Assembly (NCBI GenBank): GCA_947085035.1
Contig: CAMTUW010000036.1
Coordinates: 1 to 32,230, forward strand
Origin: CAMTUW01 sp947085035
GTDB lineage: Bacteria > Actinomycetota > Coriobacteriia > Anaerosomatales > PHET01
DNA length: 32,230 bases
Direction of reading: 5' to 3'
Positions within the stretch are counted from its first letter, which is position 1. Each line of letters starts with the position of its first letter. Shown here in pieces: positions 20,102 to 30,742 of this stretch. Under the pieces are notes generated by a model that did not search any database, had not been told where the DNA came from, and saw only the letters and a program-made list of their open reading frames with translations. Both the position numbers and the translations under genes were made by a program.

Positions 20102-20524
20102 CTACTTCGTCTCATCTTGGTCGAGGTATCCGCGCACGAAGGCCTCGGGCAGCAGTTCATCGAGGGTCATGACCATGACATCGTCTTTGGCGCCGCCCAT
20201 GATGACGCGCATCTGAGGGTTGAACTCGGCGAGCGCCTGTCGGCAGCAACCGCACGGCACCGTGGGCGACTCCGAGTCACCGACTATGGCGACGGCGACG
20301 ATGTCGGTGTAACCGGCGCTCACGGCCGTACTGAGCGCCGAGCGCTCAGCGCACATCGTGGCGCCGTATGCCGCATTCTCGATGTTGACGCCTTGGAAGG
20401 TCTCGCCTTCCGTCGTGAAGACCGCAGCGCCCACGCGAAACATCGAATACGGCGCGTACGCCTTCTCCTGGGCCTCTCGTGCGAAGGCGAGGAGCACCAG
20501 ATCCGGCTGGGTCAGGTCCTTCAT
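20102..20524 (-). CDS. cdd: Cytidine deaminase
   Basis: This 140-aa enzyme is of the small homotetrameric type and deaminates cytidine and deoxycytidine to uridine forms in pyrimidine salvage. The zinc site is complete: Cys58 and catalytic Glu60 in MCAERSAL, and Cys91 and Cys94 in PCGCCRQAL. The substrate-binding GVNIENAAYG is also present. The ATG overlaps the stop of the upstream CBS-domain gene (ATGA). The C terminus extends a little beyond the family core (LPEAFVRGYLDQDETK). cdd next to era is a common Gram-positive arrangement. Confidence 0.96.
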   Translation of the reverse strand: MKDLTQPDLVLLAFAREAQEKAYAPYSMFRVGAAVFTTEGETFQGVNIENAAYGATMCAERSALSTAVSAGYTDIVAVAIVGDSESPTVPCGCCRQALAEFNPQMRVIMGGAKDDVMVMTLDELLPEAFVRGYLDQDETK

Positions 20525-21774
20525 GGTGTGACTCCATTTCCACCCGCAGCGGCAGACTCGACACAGAGCTGGCGGATGCGGGTACCTTCCAGCTCGGTCA
20601 CGGTCAGGCGCAGCCCCTCGAACTCGACTGACTCGCCTCTTTCAGGAATACGCCCCGCCACCTCGGTGAACAGTCCGCCCACCGAATCAGCGTCGGTCTC
20701 AAGATCGGTCCCGAACAGATCGTCGAGGTCATCGACGGGCAGCCGCGCATCCACGCGGAACCGTCCGTCACCCAGTGCTTCGACGAGGGGCTCCTCGCTA
20801 TCGTACTCGTCGCTGATGTCGCCGACGATCTCTTCGAGAAGGTCTTCCAAGGTGATGAGACCGGCCGTCCCGCCGTACTCGTCGGCGACGATCGCGATGT
20901 GGGTCTTCGTGCGCATCTCGACGAGGAGTTCCTCGACGGGCTTTGTCTCGGGCACGAAGTACGGCTCGCGCACGAGGTCGACCGGAGACTGATTCGAACC
21001 TCGATGAAGTGCGGACAGCAGGTCTTTGGCGTACAGGACTCCCAGTACGTCGTCGATCGTCTCGTGGTAGACAGGGACGCGCGAGACACCCGTGGCGGCG
21101 ATGAGCTCCACGGCGTCGGTGAGCGTCGAGGTGTCCTCGAGGGCATGCATATCGGTGCGGGGCACCATGATCTCGCGGACGACCTTATGCGCGAACTCGC
21201 TGACCGCTTCGAGAAGCGCTTCCTCGGCATCCTCTCGCTCCGCGTCGTCAGCGGACTCGACCGACCCGCGCCACTCGGGCGTGACCGCCCACGGCGAGAA
21301 CGGCCGCTCGGCTCCCGTGAGCGAAACCGCCCACTTCCACGGCGCGCTCATCACGCGCGCGACCGGATAGAGTGCGCGCGTCAGCACGAGCGCGACGCCA
21401 GCGGACTCAAGCGCGAGACGCTCCGGGTTGGTGACAGCGATCGTGCGCGGAAGGGCTTGGGACACCGAGAACGTGAGGAGCAGACCGCCCACGACCAGCC
21501 CCGGCGTCGCGAGCCCGCCGCCCAACGCATCACCAACGACCCAGCCCGCGAACGCGGCCGACGTGTACGCGAGGCCACTGGCCAGCGCGCAAGCCGCGCG
21601 CAACCGGTGACGATGGTCCGCGAGCGCGTCGAGCGCCGCAGACCCGGGACGCTCGGCCTCAGCCAAGCGATGAACGCGACCTGGCGTGAGTAACAACACT
21701 GCGGTCTCAGCGGCTGAGGACACCGTCGCCACGACCAGCAATGCCACATACGCGATGAGTGCGGTGAGAATCAC
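20521..21774 (-). CDS. CNNM/CorC-type membrane protein with CBS pair
   Basis: This 417-aa protein has the hemolysin C/CorC-like architecture: an N-terminal transmembrane CNNM domain (residues 1-150, starting LTALIAYVALLVVATVSSA), two CBS domains at about 200-325 (VREIMVPRTDMHAL, YAKDLLSAL, HIAIVADEYGGTAGLITLED), and a C-terminal CorC/HlyC transporter-associated domain (FRVDARLPVDDLDDLFGTDL). Such proteins are linked to Mg2+/Co2+ efflux or homeostasis. The CBS pair probably senses adenine nucleotides. The GTG start has GGAGGT 9 bases upstream. The stop overlaps cdd. The family name hemolysin does not imply a toxin here. Confidence 0.9.
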   Translation of the reverse strand: MILTALIAYVALLVVATVSSAAETAVLLLTPGRVHRLAEAERPGSAALDALADHRHRLRAACALASGLAYTSAAFAGWVVGDALGGGLATPGLVVGGLLLTFSVSQALPRTIAVTNPERLALESAGVALVLTRALYPVARVMSAPWKWAVSLTGAERPFSPWAVTPEWRGSVESADDAEREDAEEALLEAVSEFAHKVVREIMVPRTDMHALEDTSTLTDAVELIAATGVSRVPVYHETIDDVLGVLYAKDLLSALHRGSNQSPVDLVREPYFVPETKPVEELLVEMRTKTHIAIVADEYGGTAGLITLEDLLEEIVGDISDEYDSEEPLVEALGDGRFRVDARLPVDDLDDLFGTDLETDADSVGGLFTEVAGRIPERGESVEFEGLRLTVTELEGTRIRQLCVESAAAGGNGVTP

Positions 21775-21814
21775 GAGATGGATACCTCCGAAGGTGAATG
21801 GTCACATCCTCAGG

Positions 21815-22525
21815 TTACAGGAAGAACAGCTGGAAGATGGCGGCGGTGAGCGTCACGCCGAGAAGCGCCCCCGCAACACTCTGCCTGATGGTGTGAATCT
21901 CGGCCTCAACCCTGCTTTGCACAACAAGGAGCGCGATGAACACACCCAGCGCGAGTGCCGACGCGTTCTCGGTGACGTATCCCACGATGGTCGCTGCGGA
22001 AAACGACAGCGCCGCATGACCGCTGGGCCAGCCACCGTGCATCCACGTACCCTCGCGCGAAAACGCCTTGAGAATCAAAACGGCCAGGACCACGATACCC
22101 AGAGCGATCACCGCAAGGTCGTCAGTGGCGAACCTGACGAAGTGGAATCCGCGCTCGCCAAGTGCCTGAAGCGGCTCGAACAACACGAGGTACGCGACGA
22201 TCAGCGCGTTTATGGCGGCCACGAGAACAGCTCCCGCAGAAACGTCCTTGGCGATCTTTGCGACCGGATCGTAGCGATCGGTCGCCAAGTCGACGGTCGC
22301 CTCGATGGCGGTGTTGACGAGCTCTGTCACGAGAACGAGGCTGATCGCGAAGATGATCGCGATGAGTCCGAACCCCTTCAAGCCCAGAAGCAGGCTCGCT
22401 ACAGCGGCAAGCACTGCGAGGGCCATGTGCACGCGCATGTTGCGCTGGGTGCGCAACGCGTAAACGATGCCCTCGATCGCGTAGTTGAAGCTCCACAGAA
22501 TCGATCGCGACCGCTTCACCGTCAC
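21815..22525 (-). CDS. Fused DgkA-type lipid kinase and PAP2 phosphatase
   Basis: This 236-aa membrane protein joins two lipid enzymes. Residues 1-115 are a small DgkA-family kinase (diacylglycerol or undecaprenol kinase), with the motif ELVNTAIEATVDL and three helices. Residues 120-236 resemble a PAP2 phosphatase: Lys/Arg in LKAFSREGTW, PSGHAALSFSA, and SRVEAEIHTIRQ, which carries the Arg and His but lacks the usual Asp after the His. The combination suggests one protein that phosphorylates and dephosphorylates polyprenyl or diacyl lipids in wall-lipid recycling. The GTG at 22525 follows GAGGG and starts 7 bases after the ybeY stop. Upstream extension to 22618 would only overlap ybeY. Confidence 0.85.
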   Translation of the reverse strand: MTVKRSRSILWSFNYAIEGIVYALRTQRNMRVHMALAVLAAVASLLLGLKGFGLIAIIFAISLVLVTELVNTAIEATVDLATDRYDPVAKIAKDVSAGAVLVAAINALIVAYLVLFEPLQALGERGFHFVRFATDDLAVIALGIVVLAVLILKAFSREGTWMHGGWPSGHAALSFSAATIVGYVTENASALALGVFIALLVVQSRVEAEIHTIRQSVAGALLGVTLTAAIFQLFFL

Positions 22526-22532
22526 AGGTCCC

Positions 22533-22985
22533 TCACGTTGCGGCTGCGACCCACGCCTCGAGCAACGCTCGCTCGCGCGCCTGCATCGCAGCGGCCTCTT
22601 CGTCAGAATCATGGTCATAGCCCAGCAAGTGCAACACGCCGTGGACGAGAAGGAGGTTCAGCTCCTCCTCGACGGTATGTCCGTACTCGAGCGCCTGGCG
22701 CACCGCGATCTCGGGCGCGATGACGACATCTCCCAAAGTGACGGACTCGCCGGGCTCTACGACAGCGCACGGGTCGTCGCAGGGAAAAGCGAGAACGTCG
22801 GTCGGCCCCTCTTTCGAGCGAAATCGGCTGTTGAGCTCAATCATCTCGACGATCTCGACCACTGCGATGGAGAGCTCGACCGCACCGGGCGCGTCCTCAC
22901 GCTCCAACACGAATCCGGCCAAACGCTCAAACGCCAGAAGATCGAGCGGCTCAGGCTCGCGATGACTCACAACGCTGATCTGCAT
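22533..22985 (-). CDS. ybeY: Endoribonuclease / rRNA maturation factor YbeY
   Basis: This 150-aa zinc metalloprotein takes part in 16S rRNA 3'-end maturation and ribosome quality control. The metal motif HGVLHLLGYDH is complete (His115, His119, His125), preceded by the family segment PTDVLAFP and LGDVVIAPE. The ATG at 22985 has a strong GAGGAGG site 7 bases upstream. The first 35 bases overlap the 3' end of the HD-domain gene, which suggests translational coupling. It sits between phoH and era, the standard order. Confidence 0.96.
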   Translation of the reverse strand: MQISVVSHREPEPLDLLAFERLAGFVLEREDAPGAVELSIAVVEIVEMIELNSRFRSKEGPTDVLAFPCDDPCAVVEPGESVTLGDVVIAPEIAVRQALEYGHTVEEELNLLLVHGVLHLLGYDHDSDEEAAAMQARERALLEAWVAAAT

Positions 22986-23974
22986 GTTCGCTCCTCCTCG
23001 ATGTCGGCACGAGCCGCGGGTACTCACATCGCGCGTGCAGCATGCTCACAAGTCCGCTGGTGAACGTGCGCGTGACCACGATGAGATCCTCTTGCGCAAG
23101 ACCCGACTGCTCGAGCTGTCCGTCATCGGCCTTCTCGGTGATCACGTCATGAACGGTACGTTCCACATTCTCGCTCACCAGCGATGGCAGAGCGCGAACA
23201 GCGGCCTCGCACGCATCAGCAAGCATCACGAGCGCGGCCTCACGCGAGGTGGGGCGACCTCCGGGGTAGCGGAAATCGCCTTCAGCGGCGCCAGCATCGA
23301 TCTCGCTGGCCTTGTTGAAGAAGTAGCGAACGAGCGACGTGCCGTGGTGTTCGCGAATGATGTCTCGCACCCGTACAGGAAGCGCGTACTCGTCTGCCAA
23401 GGCAAGGCCGTCTGCAACGTGTGCCGTGATGATCATCGCCGAAAGGGACGGCTGCGCACCGTCATGCGGGTTCGCGTCCGTCGCGAGATTCTCGAAGAAG
23501 AAACAGGGGCACATGATCTTGCCAACGTCGTGGTAGTAGGCACCGACGCGGGCAAGCAGCGCGTCCGCCCCGACGGCCTCGGCCGCCGCCTCGGCCAGAG
23601 TAGCGGTGGCAAGCGAGTGGGCGTACGTGCCCGGCGCCTCGCTCATGAGACGCCTGATGAGGGGATGCAGTGGGCTCGCGGCCTCGACGAGCTGGACATC
23701 GGCGCGCGCGATGAGCAGGCGGCGCGCTATCGGGATGGCAACGACCCCCAGCAGAGACGCGACAAAAGCTCCCATACCGCCCCACAGCGAGGCGGCAGCG
23801 GCCTCGGCGGGCGATCCTCCGGAAACCACGTCTCCCACCCACCCGACTCCCGCCCCGATCGCGGTGGCGGCGCAGACCGCGATCACGGCCACGACGATGA
23901 AGACCCGACGCGTCTCAGGCCTCATCGCGAGCGCTTGGGAAGTGATCCGGGGCAGCTGCGAAGGCCGCATGGCG

Positions 23975-23988
<14 letters not shown>
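22951..23988 (-). CDS. Short PgpH-like HD-domain membrane protein
   Basis: This 345-aa protein carries the HD domain typical of PgpH/YqfF, the c-di-AMP phosphodiesterases. Two hydrophobic segments (about 28-50 and 68-92) are followed by the linker LHPLIRRLMSEAPGTYAHS and the HD residues His124, His153-Asp154 and His190. The signature REHHGTSLVRYFFNKA is around 212-227. Full-length relatives are about 700 aa with an extracellular 7TMR-HDED domain and seven helices; here only two helices remain. The gene abuts phoH, so the N-terminal part was not lost within the window. I choose the ATG at 23988 (GAAGG upstream), which overlaps phoH by 14 bases. c-di-AMP hydrolysis is inferred from the HD domain only. 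Confidence 0.85.
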
Positions 23989-24976
<988 letters not shown>

Positions 24977-25000
24977 GTCGGGAACCGCTGCGCACAACTG

Positions 25001-25009
25001 ATTGTATCA
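25001..25009 (-). promoter_or_regulatory. Extended -10 promoter of the phoH operon
   Basis: On the minus strand the sequence TGATACAAT forms an extended -10 element (TGnTACAAT; the -10 hexamer is at 25001-25006). No good -35 is present at the right distance, as is common for extended -10 promoters. The start would be near 24994, 18 bases before the phoH ATG. Confidence 0.45.
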
Positions 25010-25031
25010 GGGTCAGGAGCATTGGTTATAT
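25002..25031 (+). promoter_or_regulatory. Possible promoter of the P-type ATPase gene
   Basis: TTGTAT (25002-25007) and TTATAT (25026-25031) are spaced 18 bases apart on the plus strand. The -35 overlaps the -10 of the divergent phoH promoter, so the two would compete for polymerase. The match to consensus is moderate. Confidence 0.35.
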
Positions 25032-25080
25032 CCTTCAACAGAGACACTCTGACGTCTAAGACGAAAGTTAGGACTCCCCT

Positions 25081-27902
<2,822 letters not shown>

Positions 27903-27909
<7 letters not shown>

Positions 27910-27917
27910 ACTACGGC
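27903..27917. repeat. 15-bp palindrome over the ATPase stop codon
   Basis: GCCGTAG-A-CTACGGC is a perfect 7-bp inverted repeat around one base. Its left arm contains the TAG stop of the ATPase gene. There is no T-run, so it is not an obvious terminator. It could be a protein-binding site or chance. Confidence 0.3.
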
Positions 27918-27984
27918 TGACCGAGGGAGTGATGACGGCATCGAACGCACGAGCGAATCACGCTATCTCGGTGCGGTAGTCGCC

Positions 27985-28797
27985 ATGCTCACCCAGCACG
28001 GCAAAGAGGAGATCGTCGCCCCTCTGCTCCGGGAGCTCCTCGGTTGCCGAGTAGAGCATGTCACCGGCTACGACACCGACCTGCTCGGGACATTCACGGG
28101 CGAGATACCGCGCCAAGGAAGCCAGCTCGATGCCGCGCGCAAGAAGGCGCGCATAGGGATGGAGTTGTCCGGGCTGACACTCGGCGTTGCCAGTGAGGGG
28201 ACGTTCGGCCCCGACCCCATCACCGGCATGTTCGCTTGGAACCGAGAGATGCTGGTCTGGATCGATGACGACCTGGACATCGAGGTGACCGGCTCGGCTG
28301 CGGGCGCGACCAACTTCGCTCACCGCCTCGCGGTCTCGTGGGAAGACGCCGAGGAGTTCGCCCTCGCTGTGGGCTTCCCCGAGCACTGGGTGGTGGTGCG
28401 ACCAGAGCACGAGCGCGATTCCCGCATCCGCAAAGGTATCCGCGATTGGAGCGGGCTGCGCGAAGCGTACGATGTAGCGCGCGCGGAGGCGTCAAACGGT
28501 CGCGTCTTCATCGAGACCGACGTGCGGGCACATGCCAATCCGACCCGCAGAGACATGATCGCGCTAGCGGCACGCGATCTTGCCCGCAATCTCATGAGCC
28601 TCTGCCCGGCATGTGAGACGCCCGGATTCCATACCGCCACACGCGTCTGCGGTCTGCCTTGCGAGGAGTGCGGTGCGCCCACCCGTGAGGCCCGCGCAGA
28701 GGTTCGTGCGTGTGTGAAGTGCGCACATCAGGAGACGGTGGAGATCACCGAACCGAAAGCCGCCCCCGCAGGACGATGCGACCTGTGTAATCCGTGA
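27985..28797 (+). CDS. DUF6671 family protein with C-terminal zinc-ribbon cysteines
   Basis: I recognise this as the DUF6671 family, of unknown function. The 270-aa reading begins MLTQHGKEEIVAPLLRELLG, and the core has GMELSGLTLGVASEGTFGPDP. The last 80 residues hold several CxxC pairs (CPAC, CGLPCEEC, CVKC, CDLC), probably binding zinc. The true start is probably further upstream: the in-frame residues SRYLGAVVA before the ATG look like the normal N-terminal strand. A good ribosome site (GAGGGAG, 27923-27929) lies ahead, but the only suitably spaced in-frame codon is ATC at 27940. The well-placed ATG/GTG pair at 27929-27934 is in another frame. It is co-directional with the ATPase gene, 75 bases after it. 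Confidence 0.8.
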   Translation: MLTQHGKEEIVAPLLRELLGCRVEHVTGYDTDLLGTFTGEIPRQGSQLDAARKKARIGMELSGLTLGVASEGTFGPDPITGMFAWNREMLVWIDDDLDIEVTGSAAGATNFAHRLAVSWEDAEEFALAVGFPEHWVVVRPEHERDSRIRKGIRDWSGLREAYDVARAEASNGRVFIETDVRAHANPTRRDMIALAARDLARNLMSLCPACETPGFHTATRVCGLPCEECGAPTREARAEVRACVKCAHQETVEITEPKAAPAGRCDLCNP

Positions 28798-28813
28798 CGC
28801 GGCTGAGCGTGCT

Positions 28814-29473
28814 CTAAAACGGGCGGTAGTGGCCGGTGATCCTGAAGTCGAAAAGGCGATCCTCGACGAGTGTCCCCGCTCCGATGTTGTGAACGATGCA
28901 GTAACGCTCCCCGCTTGGAGCAGGCTGGGTGGACACGATCCCGATGTGGGGCCGCCCTTGGACATCCCAGCTCACGATGTCACCGGGCCAGTAGTCCTCA
29001 GGACGCTCGCTGACGACGCGTGACTTGTTGGTTCGTCGGAGGTAGGTCTGCAGATTCGGCACGCGGCGGTGATCGATGTTGGAATCAGGGCGGGTCAGCC
29101 CCCATTTGCGGGGATACTCGCCGAAATTCGCCGACATGTCCTCGTTGAGCTGGACTTGCAGATCGACCCCCAGCTCCCTCATGGCGCGTACGATGACGTC
29201 GGTGCACACTCCGCGGTCCAGGGCAACGTCGCCTCCGGGATAGTCCAGATCCACATACGCAGGATCGTAGAGGAGCGTCTTTCCGACCTGGGATTCGGCC
29301 GCTGACGCAAGTGCGATCGCCTCGGGAGAAGCCTCATGCTCAAAGGCGATAGTGACGGTAGTGGAAGGCGGCGTTGTGTCGACAGGCGGAGCGTCCGCAC
29401 GCGTCACAGGGCCAGAACAGCCACCGAGCGAAAGCGCCACAACGATGGACACGACGACAAGTGCCTCACGCAT
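28814..29473 (-). CDS. DUF1287 lipoprotein, predicted papain-like/NlpC fold
   Basis: This 219-aa exported protein has a signal peptide of about 18 residues with lipobox LGGC (Cys19), so it is probably anchored to the outer face of the membrane. After a Thr/Pro-rich spacer, the DUF1287 domain starts around residue 60. The family's likely catalytic residues are Cys90 in DRGVCTDVIVRAMRELGVDL and His176 in GRPHIGIVS, and the segment WGLTRPDSNIDHRRVPNL is conserved. The fold is related to cysteine peptidases and amidases; the substrate is unknown, but cell-wall peptides are a fair guess. The ATG has GGGAG 8 bases upstream. It converges with the DUF6671 gene. Confidence 0.85.
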   Translation of the reverse strand: MREALVVVSIVVALSLGGCSGPVTRADAPPVDTTPPSTTVTIAFEHEASPEAIALASAAESQVGKTLLYDPAYVDLDYPGGDVALDRGVCTDVIVRAMRELGVDLQVQLNEDMSANFGEYPRKWGLTRPDSNIDHRRVPNLQTYLRRTNKSRVVSERPEDYWPGDIVSWDVQGRPHIGIVSTQPAPSGERYCIVHNIGAGTLVEDRLFDFRITGHYRPF

Positions 29474-29573
29474 GTTTCACGCTCCCGGTGCGAACGGCAC
29501 GGTTTCGGTGGATGAACACTCAGTGCGACAAACTGCGCGCGCTACGCCGTCGTTGATCACGCACCTCGCCCCC

Positions 29574-30098
29574 TTAAATCCTCCGGCTGTCGTAGGCCCA
29601 GTTCATCAGCGCCTGGCGCTGTTTGGGTCGGCAGGTTTCGTCACCGGGTAGACAGTGTGCGCGGACCTGTCCCGCGTGCCGACGGAAGGCCCTCCATCGC
29701 CCGATCTGGCGGTCGTCCTCACCGGGTATCCGGCGACCCATCCAGTATCGGCAGTACCACTGGAACCAGCCGCGCGGATCGTCCTCGTGAATCCACCCGC
29801 GGCGGTGCCAGTCGGAAAGCGGCAGGCTGGCGTTGACGCCGAAGTAGTTGAGGTTCGGTTCGTGGCGCTCGTGACAGAGTCGGACACCGTCGAACCAGGA
29901 GTCAGGGAACTCGTCGCAGCAGTCCGTGAGGTACTTGCCGCCGAACACGCCCAAGTGCAGCATCTCCTCCGGCGTGAGTTCGGGTTCGAAACGAGGGTCG
30001 AATCCTCGGCCTTGTGGCTCCAAGAGCAGATACTCGTAGTCCTGCTGCATGAGATCCTTCACGACTATGCGCTTTGGTCGCCTTCCGTCATCGTGCAT
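29574..30098 (-). CDS. Conserved protein of unknown function
   Basis: This is a 174-aa soluble protein. I know the family only as uncharacterised but conserved. Its landmarks are ELTPEEMLHLGVFGGKYLTD, EFPDSWF, FGVNASLPLSDWHRRGWI, DDPRGWFQWYCRYWMGRR, RQIGRWRAFRRHAGQVRAHC, and a C-terminal RQALMNWAYDSRRI. The many Trp, Tyr, Arg and a few Cys (CCDEF, WYCRYW, HCLPGDETC) suggest a nucleic-acid or cofactor-binding protein, but no catalytic motif is obvious. The start ATG has an excellent AAAGGAGGGG site about 9 bases upstream. It is divergent from the DUF523-like remnant and upstream of the DUF1287 gene by 100 bases. Confidence 0.8.
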   Translation of the reverse strand: MHDDGRRPKRIVVKDLMQQDYEYLLLEPQGRGFDPRFEPELTPEEMLHLGVFGGKYLTDCCDEFPDSWFDGVRLCHERHEPNLNYFGVNASLPLSDWHRRGWIHEDDPRGWFQWYCRYWMGRRIPGEDDRQIGRWRAFRRHAGQVRAHCLPGDETCRPKQRQALMNWAYDSRRI

Positions 30099-30119
30099 TC
30101 GAACGCCCCTCCTTTGAGC

Positions 30120-30139
30120 ACCACTATACTGCGAGTGGT
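30120..30139. promoter_or_regulatory. Inverted repeat between divergent genes, possible operator
   Basis: ACCACT (30120-30125) and AGTGGT (30134-30139) form a 6-bp inverted repeat around an 8-base spacer that contains -10-like TATACT (30125-30130) on the plus strand and TATAGT on the minus strand. It lies between the divergent starts at 30098 and 30152. This placement would suit an operator or shared promoter, but no clear -35 is seen for either side. Confidence 0.25.
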
Positions 30140-30151
30140 CAGGAGGAGTGC

Positions 30152-30292
30152 ATGCGCCCCCGAGTTGTGATCAGCAGATGCCTTGGCATCGCTGGCTCAG
30201 TCTTGAACTTCATGCTTCCTCCCGTTCTGGAGACCTCATCACAACGAGTCCTCGGGTCAGCGGAGCACATGTACGTGTATGTGCTGCCGTGA
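30152..30292 (+). pseudogene. Probable N-terminal remnant of a DUF523-like gene
   Basis: The frame opens with MRPRVVISRCLG, which I recognise as the start of DUF523 proteins (normally followed by RYNG-type sequence and a domain of 150 residues or more). GGAGGAG lies 4-8 bases upstream, so the start looks genuine. After 12-13 residues the similarity ends, and the frame stops after 46 codons inside a long imperfect palindrome. This looks like a gene whose body has been deleted or replaced. The identification rests on a short stretch remembered from the family and should be checked. Confidence 0.4.
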
Positions 30293-30302
30293 ACCCGAGG
30301 AC
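30248..30302. repeat. 55-bp imperfect palindrome
   Basis: The left arm (30248-30273, GTCCTCGGGTCAGCGGAGCA and onward) is matched by the reverse complement of the right arm (30276-30302), with only a few mismatches. The outer 10 bp, GTCCTCGGGT/ACCCGAGGAC, are perfect; the inner arms hold GCACAT/ATGTGC. It would fold into one long hairpin. It sits between the end of the DUF523-like remnant and the end of the truncated toxin gene. There is no T-run. No second copy is visible in the window. Confidence 0.7.
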
Positions 30303-30311
30303 GGGTGTGTA

Positions 30312-30521
30312 TCACTTACACCGAGTCTGCTCGACGCGCATCTTGCGCACCCTGCCCCGCACGATCGCGCACGACTCGGGGTACGCGCTGACGTGGGCGA
30401 CCGCCCGCTCGACCGCCTCGATGAACGCAAGGCCGAGGGACACGCTCTCCATCGCGTAGAAACCAGCCGCCTCGTCGAACTCCCTCTGGGCGTCCTCGTG
30501 GAAGCTATGTGCAAGGGTCAC
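30312..30521 (-). pseudogene. C-terminally truncated ParE/RelE-type toxin
   Basis: The 69-aa reading matches the front of ParE/RelE-superfamily toxins: FHEDAQREFDEAAGFYAMES, then GLAFIEAVERAVAHVSAYPE. Normal members are about 90-100 aa and continue after the VRGxVRK step with two or three beta strands that hold the end of the fold. Here the frame ends with RKMRVEQTRCK about 10 bases from the palindrome. The last strands are missing, so toxicity is doubtful. The GTG start overlaps the antitoxin stop (GTGA), the usual coupling of a toxin-antitoxin operon. Other frames downstream do not restore the missing part. Confidence 0.7.
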
Positions 30522-30742
30522 CGGAGGCGCGCCCTCGCTGCGGCAAACACTTCATCAGCGGGAATGGCCCGCGCCGCGCCGCTATCGAGCTCCGCGTCGC
30601 GCCTGACGGCCTCCTCGATCCAGAGCTTCTCGATCTCAGACTCGCTGAGATCCTCGAGGCTCACCAGCAGATCGGATGCGAGCTCCGCCCGCTCTTCAGG
30701 ATTCAAGCGGAGCGCCTCAGCCTTGAGTTCGTCGATAGTCAT
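30518..30742 (-). CDS. Addiction-module antitoxin (Unstab_antitox type)
   Basis: This 74-aa acidic protein resembles the putative addiction-module component family paired with RelE/ParE toxins. Its landmarks are an N-terminal helix ELKAEALRLNPEERAELASD, then LLVSLED and the central IEKLWIEEAVRRDAELDSG, followed by AIPADEVFAAARARL. In complete modules it wraps and neutralises the toxin. The ATG has GGGAGG 7 bases upstream, and a -10-like TAGAAT lies at 30779-30784 on the minus strand. It looks intact, while its partner is truncated. Confidence 0.8.
   Translation of the reverse strand: MTIDELKAEALRLNPEERAELASDLLVSLEDLSESEIEKLWIEEAVRRDAELDSGAARAIPADEVFAAARARLR

Noticed and set aside
30240..30310. 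Integron attC site at the 55-bp palindrome
   Set aside because: The expected RYYYAAC/GTTRRRY ends and bulged bases are absent, and no integron integrase is in the window.
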